Positions 43,497 through 52,862 of a stretch of 64,000 nucleotides of DNA are shown here, piece by piece. Made by a program: the position numbers and the translations under genes. Every line of letters starts with the position of its first letter. Position 1 is the first letter of the stretch. Below the pieces are notes generated by a model. The model ran no database searches. It was not told the origin of the DNA and saw nothing but the letters and a program-made list of their open reading frames with translations. Source of the DNA: Rhodococcus pseudokoreensis (GTDB taxonomy: Bacteria > Actinomycetota > Actinomycetes > Mycobacteriales > Mycobacteriaceae). The stretch spans positions 2,108,001-2,172,000 of the forward strand of contig NZ_CP070619.1 of the NCBI RefSeq assembly GCF_017068395.1, given 5' to 3'.

Positions 43497-44927
43497 ATGG
43501 ATATGTTGCTTGCCGGTCAGTGGCGCGGCGCCGCTGACAACGTCACCGAGAACGTCCGGTCCCCGTTCGACGGTCACGCGGTCGATTCGGTTCCGGTTGC
43601 CACCGTCGGCGACGCCGCCTTCGCCCTCGACCGGGCCGAGGTCGGTGCCCGGGTCCAGCGCGCCACCCCGGCGCACGAGCGGGTGGCGATCTTGATGCGC
43701 GCCGCCGATCTGGCCGACGAACGCGCGGAGGACATCGCGCAGACCATCAGCGCCGAGACCGGGAAGCCGATCAGCGAAGCCCGCGGCGAGGCGAGCCGGT
43801 CGGGCAGCATCATCCGGTTGGCCGCGTTCGAGGGCAGCCAGCTGTACGGTTCGACGCTGCCGCTGGACGCCAACCCGGGAACCGGGCTCGAGAAGGTCGG
43901 GTTCACGCTGCGCCAGCCGTGCGGGATCGTCGTAGCGATCACCCCGTTCAACTACCCGGCACTGTTGGTGCTGCACAAGATCGCGCCCGCGCTGGCGGCG
44001 GGTAATGCGGTGGTGCTCAAGCCTGCCCGCACCACCCCGCTGACCGCGCTGAAGCTGGCCGAGTGCTTCGTCGACGCCGGCCTCGCCCCCGAGGCCCTGT
44101 CGGTGCTGACCGGCTCGGGCTCCGCTCTCGGTGACGTCCTGGTCACCGACCCACGGGTGCGCAAGGTGTCCTTCACCGGCTCCACCGGAATCGGCACCCG
44201 CATCGCGTCCATCGCCGGTGTCAAGAAGCTGTCGCTCGAGCTGGGTGCCTCCTGCCCCGTCATCGTTCTCCCCGACGCCGACATCGAACTCGCCGCCTCC
44301 GCGGTCGCGGCCGGTGGTTACATTAACGCCGGCCAGGTCTGCATCAGCGTGCAGCGGGTCATCGTGGATCAGTCCGTCGAGGCCGATTTCCTCGACGCCC
44401 TGGTCCCGAAGGTCGAGAACATCGTCGTCGGCGACCCCGCGAACGCCGACACCAAGCTCGGCTCGCTGATCTCCGAAGCCGAAGCGACGCGGGTGCATTC
44501 GGCGATCGCCGAGGCCGCGCTGGCCGGGGCGAAGGTCCTCACCGGCGGTGACCGGGACGGCGCCGTCGTCACCCCGACCGTCGTCGCCGGCGTCGACCCG
44601 ACCTCCCCGTTCAGCCGCGACGAACTGTTCGGCCCCGCGGTCGCCGTCTCGTCCGCCCCCGATATCGAGTCGGCGATCGCCCTCGCCAACGACAACGACT
44701 ACGGCCTCGGCGCAGGGCTGTTCACCTCCGACGTCAGCGCCACGACGCGGGCGATGCGGCAGATCGACGCCGGCAACATCCACATCAACTGGACCCCGCT
44801 CTGGCGCGCCGACCTCATGCCCTACGGCGGCCTCAAGGGCAGCGGCATCGGCAAGGAAGGCGTCCGCTCCGCGGTCGAGGAAATGACCGAGGAGAAGACC
44901 ATCATCCTGCACGGCCGCCCCTGGTAA
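43497..44927 (+). CDS. Aldehyde dehydrogenase of the inositol cluster
   Basis: A 476-residue ALDH. Cys282 in NAGQVCIS is the nucleophile, Glu248 in LELGASC the base, Asn152 in TPFNYPA and Lys175 in LKPARTT. It is an ordinary NAD(P)-dependent ALDH of the lactaldehyde/glyceraldehyde type rather than a CoA-acylating methylmalonate-semialdehyde dehydrogenase (IolA), because the usual MmsA cysteine-region sequence is absent. As first gene of the iol operon it may oxidise a semialdehyde made from ring cleavage. Start 43497 is preferred (GGAG six bases upstream); an in-frame ATG at 43485 is possible. Confidence 0.87.
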   Translation: MDMLLAGQWRGAADNVTENVRSPFDGHAVDSVPVATVGDAAFALDRAEVGARVQRATPAHERVAILMRAADLADERAEDIAQTISAETGKPISEARGEASRSGSIIRLAAFEGSQLYGSTLPLDANPGTGLEKVGFTLRQPCGIVVAITPFNYPALLVLHKIAPALAAGNAVVLKPARTTPLTALKLAECFVDAGLAPEALSVLTGSGSALGDVLVTDPRVRKVSFTGSTGIGTRIASIAGVKKLSLELGASCPVIVLPDADIELAASAVAAGGYINAGQVCISVQRVIVDQSVEADFLDALVPKVENIVVGDPANADTKLGSLISEAEATRVHSAIAEAALAGAKVLTGGDRDGAVVTPTVVAGVDPTSPFSRDELFGPAVAVSSAPDIESAIALANDNDYGLGAGLFTSDVSATTRAMRQIDAGNIHINWTPLWRADLMPYGGLKGSGIGKEGVRSAVEEMTEEKTIILHGRPW

Positions 44928-44974
44928 CCGACTCCCCCTCAGACACTTTCGTGGCACTCACAGAAAACGACGAC

Positions 44975-46927
44975 ATGACACCACTGAGCACCCACAAGAC
45001 CATCCGGCTGACCACCGCCCAGGCGGTCGTGAAGTACCTCGCGGCGCAGTACTCCGTCGCCGACGGCGACCGCCGCCGCCTCATCCCGGCCGCACTGGGC
45101 ATCTTCGGACACGGCAACGTCGCCGGCCTCGGACAGGCCCTCGACGAACTGTCCGACGACCTGCCGTTCATCCAAGGCCGGCACGAGCAGTACCTCGCGC
45201 ACATCGCCACCGCCTACGCCAAGGCCAGCCGCCGCCGCGCCACCCTCGCGGTCACCGCCTCCATCGGACCGGGCGCACTGAATCTGGTCACGGCCGCCGG
45301 GCTGGCGACGATCAACCGGCTCCCACTGCTGCTGGTGCCCGGTGACACCTACGCCACCCGGCACCAGGGTCCGGTGCTCCAGCAACTCGAGCACGCCAGC
45401 GAATCCGACCTCACGGTCAACGACACGTTCCGTCCGGTGGCGAAGTTCTTCGACCGCATCACCCGCCCCGAGCAACTGCTGACCGCGCTCCCGCAGGCGA
45501 TGCGGGTGCTGACCAGCCCCACCGACACCGGTGCCGTGGTGCTGTCGCTGCCGCAGGACATCCAGTCCCACGCCTTCGACTTTCCCGTCGAGTTCTTCGA
45601 ACCCCGTGACTGGAAGATCCGCCGCCCGCTCCCCGACCCCGCCGAGGTCGACGAGGTCGCCGCCCAGATCCGGGAGGCGGAGCGTCCGGTGATCATCGCC
45701 GGTGGCGGCGTGCACTATTCGGATGCCACCGCCGCCCTCGAGGAGCTCGCCGAGCAGGTCGGGATTCCGGTCGTCGAGTCGTTCGGCGGCAAGGGCGCGG
45801 TCAGCCGCGACGAGTGGTGGCAGGTCGGCGGTGTCGGCCTCGAGGGCAACTTCGCCTCGAACAAGCTGGTCAAGCAGGCCGACCTGGTGATCAGTGTCGG
45901 CACCCGGCTGACCGACTTCGTCACCGGTTCGCAGTCGATCTTCGAGAACGACACCGTCCGCTTCGCATCGCTGAACGTGGTCGACGCCGACACCCGCAAG
46001 CAGGGTGCCACCGGAATCCTCGCCGACGCCCGCCTCGGCCTCGACGCGCTGACCGCCGCGCTGGCCGGACACACCACCAGCACGGCGTGGCAGGAGACGG
46101 TGCGGACGGCGAAGGCGGACTGGGCTCCGATCCGGGCCGCCGCCCTCGACCCGGACACCGCGTTCGACCCCGCCGAGCACCCGGACGCACCGGTCACCGG
46201 CGCGGTGCTCACCCAGCCGCAACTGATCGGGATCCTGCAGGAACAGGCCCGCGACGGCGACACCATCATCGCTGCGGCCGGCGGCCCGCCCGGCGACCTG
46301 CAGAAGGTCTGGGACGCCACCGGAAATCGGCACTGCCACATCGAATTCGGGTTCTCCTGCATGGGTTACGAGATCCCGGCCGCGATGGGCGTGCGCCTGG
46401 CCGAGGGAAACCAGGGCCAGCGGATCGTCACCTTCATCGGCGACGGCACCTACCTGATGGCCCCGACCGAACTGGTCACCGCCGCCCAGGAGGGCCTCGA
46501 CGTCACCATCGTCGTCTCCGAGAACCACGGCTACCAGGTCATCCACCGCCTGCAGATGAACCGCAACGGACGCGAGTTCGGCAACGAGTTCCGCTACCGC
46601 ACCGACGGTGACCTCCTCGCCGGCAGCGGGGACAAGGCGCGCCTCGAGGGCGACTACCTGAAGGTCGACCTGCGCCAGATCGCGGAAGGCCTCGGCGCCA
46701 CCGCGATCCGGGCCACCACCACGGCCGACGTCCGCGCCGCGCTGGCCGACACCCGCAAGGTGTCCGGTCCGGTCGTCATCGTGGTTCCGACAGTGCCGCA
46801 CGTGGATCTGCCCGGCGGGGACGTCTGGTGGGACGTGGCCCCCGCCGAAGTCTCGAACCAGGAATGGGTACAGACCCTGCGCGCCGATTACGACAACGCC
46901 GTGGGACGGCAGAGGTGGTTCGGATGA
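44975..46927 (+). CDS. iolD: 3D-(3,5/4)-trihydroxycyclohexane-1,2-dione acylhydrolase
   Basis: A 650-residue thiamine-diphosphate enzyme that opens the ring of the diketone formed from inosose, giving 5-deoxyglucuronate. LTTAQAVVKYLAAQY starts the family-typical N-terminus. LGIFGHGNVAGLGQAL, GRHEQYLAHIATAYAKA with the cofactor Glu, and GDGTYLM to SENHGYQ (ThDP/metal motif) are characteristic of IolD. Start is uncertain: ATG 44975 is used, while GTG 44951 would add eight residues; neither has a good ribosome-binding site. ATGA overlap with the following aldolase gene. Confidence 0.92.
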   Translation: MTPLSTHKTIRLTTAQAVVKYLAAQYSVADGDRRRLIPAALGIFGHGNVAGLGQALDELSDDLPFIQGRHEQYLAHIATAYAKASRRRATLAVTASIGPGALNLVTAAGLATINRLPLLLVPGDTYATRHQGPVLQQLEHASESDLTVNDTFRPVAKFFDRITRPEQLLTALPQAMRVLTSPTDTGAVVLSLPQDIQSHAFDFPVEFFEPRDWKIRRPLPDPAEVDEVAAQIREAERPVIIAGGGVHYSDATAALEELAEQVGIPVVESFGGKGAVSRDEWWQVGGVGLEGNFASNKLVKQADLVISVGTRLTDFVTGSQSIFENDTVRFASLNVVDADTRKQGATGILADARLGLDALTAALAGHTTSTAWQETVRTAKADWAPIRAAALDPDTAFDPAEHPDAPVTGAVLTQPQLIGILQEQARDGDTIIAAAGGPPGDLQKVWDATGNRHCHIEFGFSCMGYEIPAAMGVRLAEGNQGQRIVTFIGDGTYLMAPTELVTAAQEGLDVTIVVSENHGYQVIHRLQMNRNGREFGNEFRYRTDGDLLAGSGDKARLEGDYLKVDLRQIAEGLGATAIRATTTADVRAALADTRKVSGPVVIVVPTVPHVDLPGGDVWWDVAPAEVSNQEWVQTLRADYDNAVGRQRWFG

Positions 46928-47727
46928 GCAACAACAGTCCTCTCGACGCGGGAACCCTGCGTCAGCGTCTGGCGCAGGGTGAGACGACCGTCGGCACGTT
47001 CGTCGGCATGGCCTCCTCGACCGCGGCCGAGGTGTGTGCCGCGGCGGGTGCCGATTGGATCCTGCTCGACCTCGAACACGGTGCCGGATCGGAAGACGCC
47101 CTGCGTGATTCGATCCTCGCCGCCGGCGCCTACGGGGTGCCGACGGTGGTGCGGGTCGAATCCGGGGAACGTATCCGAATCGGACGGGTCCTCGATCAGG
47201 GCGCCGCCGGGGTGATGGTGCCGCGCCTGGACAAGCCCGATCAGGTGGTCGACGCGATCACCCACCTCGCGTATCCGCCGCGCGGCGACCGCGGGGTCGC
47301 CACCTACAACCGCTCCTGCCGGTGGGGCATGGATCGCTCCGTGCTGCTCGCCGAAGAACAGGCCTCGCTCGGGGTCATCCAGATCGAAACCCTCGCCGCC
47401 CTCGACGCGGTCGACGAGATCGCCGCCCAGGACGGTGTCGACGTGCTGTTCGTCGGCCCGCTGGATCTGTCGTTCGCCCTGGGAGTGCCGCTGCAGTTCG
47501 ACAGCCCGGTGTTCACCACCGCCCTCGGGCGGGTGCTCGAAGCCGCCCACCAGCACGGCAAGACCGCGGGCATCCTCGCCGCCAACGCCGCCCTGGCCGC
47601 CGGCTACGTCGAACTCGGATTCCGATTCGTGGCCATCGGCTCCGACTCGACCCTGCTCGCCGCGGCCCTGACCGAGGCCTTCGCCACCGCCCGCCCCGAA
47701 CAAGACCCGCAAAGGAAGTCATCGTGA
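46924..47727 (+). CDS. HpcH/HpaI-family aldolase
   Basis: A 267-residue class II pyruvate-type aldolase. VGTFVGMASSTAAEVCAAAG, WILLDLEHGAGSEDA, the metal-binding Glu of GVIQIETLAALDAVDEI and VDVLFVGPLDLSFALG are family blocks. Such enzymes reversibly split 2-keto-3-deoxy acids into pyruvate and an aldehyde. Within an iol operon it may replace or complement the aldolase step usually done by IolJ on the phosphorylated intermediate. The reaction here is not known. Coupled at both ends by ATGA and GTGA overlaps. Confidence 0.87.
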   Translation: MSNNSPLDAGTLRQRLAQGETTVGTFVGMASSTAAEVCAAAGADWILLDLEHGAGSEDALRDSILAAGAYGVPTVVRVESGERIRIGRVLDQGAAGVMVPRLDKPDQVVDAITHLAYPPRGDRGVATYNRSCRWGMDRSVLLAEEQASLGVIQIETLAALDAVDEIAAQDGVDVLFVGPLDLSFALGVPLQFDSPVFTTALGRVLEAAHQHGKTAGILAANAALAAGYVELGFRFVAIGSDSTLLAAALTEAFATARPEQDPQRKSS

Positions 47728-48935
47728 ACACAACCCGCACCGTCGGAGTCGGACTGATCAGCGTCGGCTGGATGGGCCAGCTGCACGCCCGCGCCTACCG
47801 CGATGTCCCGATCGTCTACCCCGAACTGGGGGTCACCCCGAAGCTGGTGATCGCCGCCGACACCGCCGACAGCCGCGTCGAGTTTGCCAAGAATGTCCTC
47901 GGTTTCGCCGAGGGGACCACCGACTACCGCGAGGTGCTCGCGCACCCGGACGTCGACGTCGTCTCCATCTGCGCACCCAACTTTCTGCACGCCGAAATCG
48001 GCATCGCCGCGGCGAAGGCGGGCAAGCACTTCTGGATCGAAAAGCCCGTCGGACGCAGCTACACCGAGACCGCGGCGATCGAGGCGGCGGCCACCGACGC
48101 CGGGGTGATCACCTCGATCGGCTACAACTACCGGCACGCCCCTGCCGTCGAGCACGCCCGGAAGCTGATCGCCGAGGGCAGCCTCGGCCGGATCACCAAC
48201 GTGCGGGCCTCGTTCTTCTCCGGATACGCCAACGAACCCAACGGCGCCCTGTCGTGGCGATTCGACCGCGAACTCGCCGGCTCCGGTGTGCTGGCGGACC
48301 TGTTCAGCCACGCCAGCGACCTGTGCCAGTACGTGGTCGGGCCGATCGCCGAGATCAACGCGCTCACCAGCACGGTCTACACCGAACGCCCGAAGCTGGC
48401 GATGGGCAGCGGAACCCACTTCGCGGTCATCGAGAACGGTGAGATGGGCCCGGTGGAGAACGAGGACTACGCCGCCGCGCTGGTGCGATTCGGCTCCGAG
48501 GGGCCGGGATCGGGTGCGGTGGGCACCATCGAGGCCTCCCGGGTCATCGTCGGACCCGAGTGCGGCTACCAGATCGAGATCTACGGCACCGAGGGATCCC
48601 TGAAGTGGGACTTCGAGCGGATGAACGAGCTGAAGGTCTGCCTGGGACGCACCAACGCCGAACAGGGCTACACGACGGTCAACGCCAGCCCGAAGCACGG
48701 CGACTACTCCCGCTTCCAGCCCGGACCGGGCAACGCCCTCGGCTTCGACGACCTCAAGACGATCGAGGCGAAGAAGTTCCTGCTCGCCGTCACCGGTGGG
48801 CCGCAGGAGAATTCGAACGTGCACGACGCCGCGTCGGCCGCTGCGATCGTCACCGCCGCCGAGACCTCCGCCGCCACCGGGCAGTGGCAGAAGCTCGACG
48901 ACATCGCCGGCACCACCGCGTCCCGCACCGCCTGA
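47724..48935 (+). CDS. Gfo/Idh/MocA-family oxidoreductase
   Basis: A 403-residue NAD(P)-dependent sugar/inositol dehydrogenase family protein starting at GTG 47724. The Rossmann start is GLISVGWMGQLHARAY, the catalytic Lys block EKPVGRSYTETAAIE, and the domain-two residues FSHASDLCQYVVGP include the catalytic Asp/His region. At ~400 residues it is the longest of the four such proteins in this region. It may act on an inositol isomer or on a keto-inositol intermediate, as IolW/IolX-type enzymes do. Confidence 0.87.
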   Translation: MNTTRTVGVGLISVGWMGQLHARAYRDVPIVYPELGVTPKLVIAADTADSRVEFAKNVLGFAEGTTDYREVLAHPDVDVVSICAPNFLHAEIGIAAAKAGKHFWIEKPVGRSYTETAAIEAAATDAGVITSIGYNYRHAPAVEHARKLIAEGSLGRITNVRASFFSGYANEPNGALSWRFDRELAGSGVLADLFSHASDLCQYVVGPIAEINALTSTVYTERPKLAMGSGTHFAVIENGEMGPVENEDYAAALVRFGSEGPGSGAVGTIEASRVIVGPECGYQIEIYGTEGSLKWDFERMNELKVCLGRTNAEQGYTTVNASPKHGDYSRFQPGPGNALGFDDLKTIEAKKFLLAVTGGPQENSNVHDAASAAAIVTAAETSAATGQWQKLDDIAGTTASRTA

Positions 48936-48992
48936 CGGCCCACCGCGCCGTCCATCCCGCCCCGCACCATTTCGACATCTGCAAGGATTCCG

Positions 48993-49922
48993 ATGACTAC
49001 GACCACCTCGACACAGCTGTTCGTCGGCCTGGGCCCACTCGACCGGGAACTCGTCGACCCGTTCCTGGCTGAGCATCAAACGCTGGTTCTCGATCCCACC
49101 GAGGAACAGCTGGCGGTCGCCGAGGCGGCGATCGTGCGGGCGGCGTTCACCGTCGACGCCGCGATGCTCGACCGGATGCCTGCGCTGAAAGTCCTCGCCC
49201 GCACCGGTGTCGGCACCGACCTCGTCGATGTCGCCGAGGCGCGGCGGCGCGGGATTCCGGTGGTCATCACCCCGGGCAGCAACACCGTCTCGGTCGCCGA
49301 GGGTGTCTTCGCGCACCTGCTGTCGTTGGTGAAGCGGCTGCCGACGCTGTCCGGCCTGGTGCGGGGCGGCCGCTGGGCCGAGCGGGGGCAGGTGACCGTC
49401 GGGGATCTCGAGGGGGCGACCTTGGGCATCGTCGGGTTCGGACGGATCGGCCGCAAGGTCGCGCAGATCGCCGAGGCGTTCGACCTGAACGTCCGCGCCT
49501 ACGACCCGTTCGCCGACATCCCACAGGCGTACCACTGCGCCGGCGTGGACGAGGTACTCGCCGCGAGTGACTTCGTCACCCTGCACACGCCGCTGACCGC
49601 GGAAAACCACCATCTGATCAACGAAACCCGGCTGGCTGCAATGCGACCGGGAACGATCCTGGTCAACTGCAGCCGGGGCGCGCTGATCGACCTCGATGCC
49701 GCGCACGCGGCGCTGGCATCCGGACAGCTGGCCGGGCTCGGCCTCGACGTCTTCGACCCCGAACCGCCGCAGCACCACCCGGTGTTCGATCACGCCAACA
49801 CGGTCCTCAGTCCACACCTGATGGGATTCACCGACCGCGCGATGGCCCTGACCATCCGTGCGGCCGTCGAGGGCGCAGTTGCGGTCCTCGACGGCCGCGA
49901 ACCGGCCGCGGTGGCGTCATGA
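48993..49922 (+). CDS. D-isomer-specific 2-hydroxyacid dehydrogenase
   Basis: A 309-residue NAD-dependent enzyme of the phosphoglycerate-dehydrogenase type. VLARTGVGTDLVDVAEA starts the hinge, GIVGFGRIGRKVAQIAEAF binds NAD, LVNCSRGALIDLDAA holds the catalytic Arg, and His in QHHPVFDH completes the triad with an upstream Glu. It interconverts a 2-hydroxyacid and a 2-ketoacid. Such an enzyme is not part of the textbook inositol route, so it hints at a branch with a keto/hydroxy acid product. ATGA overlap with the next gene. Confidence 0.88.
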   Translation: MTTTTSTQLFVGLGPLDRELVDPFLAEHQTLVLDPTEEQLAVAEAAIVRAAFTVDAAMLDRMPALKVLARTGVGTDLVDVAEARRRGIPVVITPGSNTVSVAEGVFAHLLSLVKRLPTLSGLVRGGRWAERGQVTVGDLEGATLGIVGFGRIGRKVAQIAEAFDLNVRAYDPFADIPQAYHCAGVDEVLAASDFVTLHTPLTAENHHLINETRLAAMRPGTILVNCSRGALIDLDAAHAALASGQLAGLGLDVFDPEPPQHHPVFDHANTVLSPHLMGFTDRAMALTIRAAVEGAVAVLDGREPAAVAS

Positions 49923-50911
49923 CAGTCCGGGTGGGGGTGATCGGCGTCGGGGTGATGGGCGCCGATCACGTCCGGACACTGCACACGGTGGTCTCCGGGG
50001 CAACGGTCACCGCGGTCACCGACTTCGACGCCTCCCGCGCCGCCGCGATCGCCGAAGAGGTCGGCGCCCGCACCGTCGCAACCGCGGCAGAGTTGATCGC
50101 CGCCCCCGACGTCGACGCGGTGATCATCGCGTCCCACGACTCCGCCCACGCCGAGCAGGTTGGTCTGTGCCTCGATCACCGCAAGCCGGTGCTCTGCGAG
50201 AAGCCGCTGGCCCCGACTGTCGACGAATGCCGAGACCTGGTCGCGAAGGAAGATGCGCTCGCTCTCGCGAAACCACTCGTCTCGGTGGGATTCATGCGCA
50301 GATTCCACCACCCCTACGTGGCCTTGGCCGACGAAGTGCGGTCCGGGTCCATCGGCACTCCCTTGCTCGTGCGCAGCTCGCACCGCAACGTCGCCGCGTA
50401 TCCCGGTGGAGACTCGGCGAGCACCGTCACCAACTCCGCCATCCACGAAATCGACATCACCAGCTGGCTTCTCGGGGTGCCGATCGTGGAGGTCAGCTGG
50501 CATGCACCGCGCTCGACGTCCCACGACACCTCGCGGCAGGACCCGCAGGTGCTCCTGCTGAGGACCGCCGACGGCGCCTTGACCTTGGTCGACGTCTTCG
50601 TCAATGCCCGCTACGGCTACGACGTGCGCTGCGAGGTCGTCGGCGAAACCGGAGCGGTCAGTCTGGCACCGAGTCATGCCCTGACGGTCGACTCGTCGCT
50701 GCGTTCGGCGGCCACGTACCCGGAGGACTGGCGGCCGCTGTTCGCCGACGCCTACCGACGCCAGTTGCAGGCCTGGGTCGAATCGCTCGCCGCAGACACA
50801 CCCACCCCCTTGGCGACCGCCCGCGACGGATTGCGGGCCACCGAGGTCGCCGCCGCCTTGATCGACTCGATGAACAACGCTGGCGCCGTCACCCCGGTGA
50901 GGAATTCATGA
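49919..50911 (+). CDS. iolG: myo-Inositol 2-dehydrogenase family (IolG-like)
   Basis: A 330-residue Gfo/Idh/MocA protein. VGVIGVGVMGADHVRTLHTV is the Rossmann motif, CEKPLAPTVDECRD holds the catalytic Lys, VGFMRRFHHPYVALADEV and NSAIHEIDITSWLL hold the active-site Asp/His. The GFMRRF block is typical of actinobacterial inositol 2-dehydrogenases, which produce scyllo-inosose with NADH. It is the most IolG-like of the four paralogues here. The stop overlaps a 24-codon frame that in turn overlaps the next gene. Confidence 0.83.
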   Translation: MTVRVGVIGVGVMGADHVRTLHTVVSGATVTAVTDFDASRAAAIAEEVGARTVATAAELIAAPDVDAVIIASHDSAHAEQVGLCLDHRKPVLCEKPLAPTVDECRDLVAKEDALALAKPLVSVGFMRRFHHPYVALADEVRSGSIGTPLLVRSSHRNVAAYPGGDSASTVTNSAIHEIDITSWLLGVPIVEVSWHAPRSTSHDTSRQDPQVLLLRTADGALTLVDVFVNARYGYDVRCEVVGETGAVSLAPSHALTVDSSLRSAATYPEDWRPLFADAYRRQLQAWVESLAADTPTPLATARDGLRATEVAAALIDSMNNAGAVTPVRNS

Positions 50912-50982
50912 CCGTCGCTCTACGACTTACTCGCCATCCGCGTTTTACGATCGAGACGACCACCGAAGGGTACGGGGCATGA
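50908..50982 (+). CDS. 24-codon bridging reading frame
   Basis: MTVALRLTRHPRFTIETTTE then GYGA. Its ATG overlaps the iolG stop (ATGA) and its TGA overlaps the start of the following isomerase gene (ATGA). It is thus precisely tiled between the two genes and could relay ribosomes from one to the other. No function of the peptide itself is known and it may be only a coupling device. Confidence 0.35.
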   Translation: MTVALRLTRHPRFTIETTTEGYGA

Positions 50983-51878
50983 TCAACTCACCACGTCCGG
51001 AACTATTAGCCGCCTGTTGGACCTCCGCCGGCAATGTGATGCCGGCGCGAGGCTTGGACCTGAGTCCGATCCCGATCCGCGAGCGCATCGAGGCCGTCGC
51101 CCGAACCGGCTACACCGGGTTCGGATTGACCCGCCCCGATCTGGTCGCCGCCCGGGAAACGGTAGGGCTCGGTGAGGTCGCGAAGATGCTGGCCGACAAC
51201 GGCATCACCCATGTGCAGCTCGAGTGGATCACCAACTGGTGGACCACCGGCGACGCCCGCGCGGCCTCCGACGAGGTCCGCCGGGATCTGTTCGAGGCCG
51301 CCCCCATCCTCGGTGTCGACAATATCAAGGTCGGCGCGGACGACGACGGTGTCCCGGTCTCCCGGGACCTGCTCTGCGAGCAGTTCGATGCCCTGGCGAC
51401 CGACGGTGCGGCTGCGGGCGTCAAGATCGCGTTCGAGAACACCCCGTTCTCGCACCACGTCAAGACGACCGAACAGGCGGCGCAGTTCGTCCAGGACGTC
51501 GACAACCCCAACGGCGGACTCATCCTCGACATCTGGCACGCCTTCCGGGGCGGCACCGACTACGACACGCTTCCGCAGCTCGTTCCATCGCGGTTCGTGT
51601 TCGGAGTCGAACTCGACGACGGCTGGTCCACTGTCCGGGGAACCGACCTCGAGGACACCTTCGACAACCGAGTTCCCTGCGGTGAGGGCGAATTCGACGT
51701 CCCGAAATTCATCCACGCGGTCCGCCGGATCGGCTTCGACGGACCGTGGGGAGTCGAGCACATGTCGCAGGAGTTCCGGCAGCTGCCCGTCGTCGACGCC
51801 CTCACCCGGGCACGCGGCGGCGTCCTGCAGTGCTTCGAGATCGCCGACGCGGTGGCCGCGAAACAGGGCAACACCTGA
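50979..51878 (+). CDS. Sugar phosphate isomerase/epimerase (xylose-isomerase-like TIM barrel)
   Basis: A 299-residue AP-endonuclease-2/xylose-isomerase-like TIM barrel. Metal-binding and active-site segments are HVQLEWITNWW, IAFENTPFSHHVK (Glu), LILDIWHAFRG (Asp, His) and WGVEHMSQEF (Glu). In inositol clusters such proteins are inosose dehydratases (IolE) or isomerases (IolI/IolH). This one could isomerise or dehydrate an inosose. It is the last gene of the first iol operon. Confidence 0.82.
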   Translation: MINSPRPELLAACWTSAGNVMPARGLDLSPIPIRERIEAVARTGYTGFGLTRPDLVAARETVGLGEVAKMLADNGITHVQLEWITNWWTTGDARAASDEVRRDLFEAAPILGVDNIKVGADDDGVPVSRDLLCEQFDALATDGAAAGVKIAFENTPFSHHVKTTEQAAQFVQDVDNPNGGLILDIWHAFRGGTDYDTLPQLVPSRFVFGVELDDGWSTVRGTDLEDTFDNRVPCGEGEFDVPKFIHAVRRIGFDGPWGVEHMSQEFRQLPVVDALTRARGGVLQCFEIADAVAAKQGNT

Positions 51879-51917
51879 TCTCAGCGGATCTCCCGTCGCC
51901 ATCCCGTCCGCGACGAT

Positions 51918-51975
51918 GAGGCGAAAATGATGGAAATACCGTCTTGATTGAGGCGTAAGTCACAACAAGACTGAC
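51918..51975 (+). promoter_or_regulatory. iol promoter block 2
   Basis: Same 58-bp block as at 43208 and 59932: a GAGGCGAAAATGATGG segment, TTGATT (51944-51949), 17 bp, AAGACT (51967-51972). It drives the SDR-led operon, with an mRNA leader of about 100 nt. Confidence 0.75.
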
Positions 51976-52082
51976 AAGGGCACACAGACAGCACCCGCCG
52001 ACGCTGTTGATACGCGGACCGGACGTGTGCATGACCGACCCACCGGCACTGATGTCGGTAGGGACAGATCGAAAGGAATCCA

Positions 52083-52862
52083 GTGGCCACCCTGTTGGAC
52101 GGGAAAGTAGTTCTGATCAGCGGAGGGACGCAAGGTGTCGGCGCAGGCGTCGTGCGAGCCGCGGCCCGCGAGGGCGCGAAGGTCGTGTTCACCGGTCGCC
52201 GCGCCGAGGCCGGTAAGACCCTGGCCACCGAACTCGAATCCGAGGGCGCACAGGTCCGGTTCGTGCAAGCCGACCTCGCCGACCCGGCCGAGGCGAAAAA
52301 CTCGGTGACGCGGACCATCGAGGAGTTCGGCCGCATCGACGCACTGTGCAACGCGGCCGGCCTGACCACCCGCGGCACCCTACTCGACACCACGCCGGAG
52401 TTGTTCGACCAGCACATGGCCGTCAACCTGCGGGCCCCGTTCTTCACCATGCAGGCCGCCGTCGCGGACATGGTGGCACGGAAGGCGCCGGGAACGATCG
52501 TCAACATCATCTCCATCGCGCAGCACGGCGGGCAGTCCTACCTGGCCCCGTACGTGTCGGCGAAGGCCGGGCTGGCGGGGCTGACCCGCAACGCCGCCTA
52601 CGCGCACCGCTTCGACCGGATCCGGATCAACGGCCTCAACATCGGCTGGACCGAGACCGAGGGCGAGACCGCGATCCAGCAACGCTTCCACGGCGCCGAC
52701 GACAACTGGGCCGCCGAAGCCGCGGCGAAGGTGCCGATGGGCAAACTCGGGCAGGTCGACGAGATCGCCGACATGGTGGTGTTCCTGCTCTCGGAGCGCA
52801 GCGGCGTCGTCACCGGCTCGGTCATCGACTGGGACCAGACCATTATCGGAGGGCAGGACTGA
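52083..52862 (+). CDS. SDR-family oxidoreductase of the inositol cluster
   Basis: A 259-residue classical SDR starting at GTG (AAGGA nine bases upstream). SGGTQGVGAGVVRAAAREGA binds NAD(P), with CNAAGLTTRG and IISIAQHGGQSYLAPYVSAK carrying Ser, Tyr and Lys. It leads the second iol operon and may oxidise an inositol isomer or reduce a keto intermediate. Substrate unknown. It overlaps the next gene by one base (TGATG). Confidence 0.87.
   Translation: MATLLDGKVVLISGGTQGVGAGVVRAAAREGAKVVFTGRRAEAGKTLATELESEGAQVRFVQADLADPAEAKNSVTRTIEEFGRIDALCNAAGLTTRGTLLDTTPELFDQHMAVNLRAPFFTMQAAVADMVARKAPGTIVNIISIAQHGGQSYLAPYVSAKAGLAGLTRNAAYAHRFDRIRINGLNIGWTETEGETAIQQRFHGADDNWAAEAAAKVPMGKLGQVDEIADMVVFLLSERSGVVTGSVIDWDQTIIGGQD

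Noticed and set aside
44939..46801. Minus-strand open frame of 620 codons opposite iolD
   Set aside because: Same antisense artefact; rich in Gly/Asp/Val/Arg, no start signal, and iolD is unambiguous.
47604..49817. Minus-strand open frame of 737 codons spanning two dehydrogenase genes
   Set aside because: It spans two well-supported plus-strand genes and their gap, with no domain and no ribosome-binding site.
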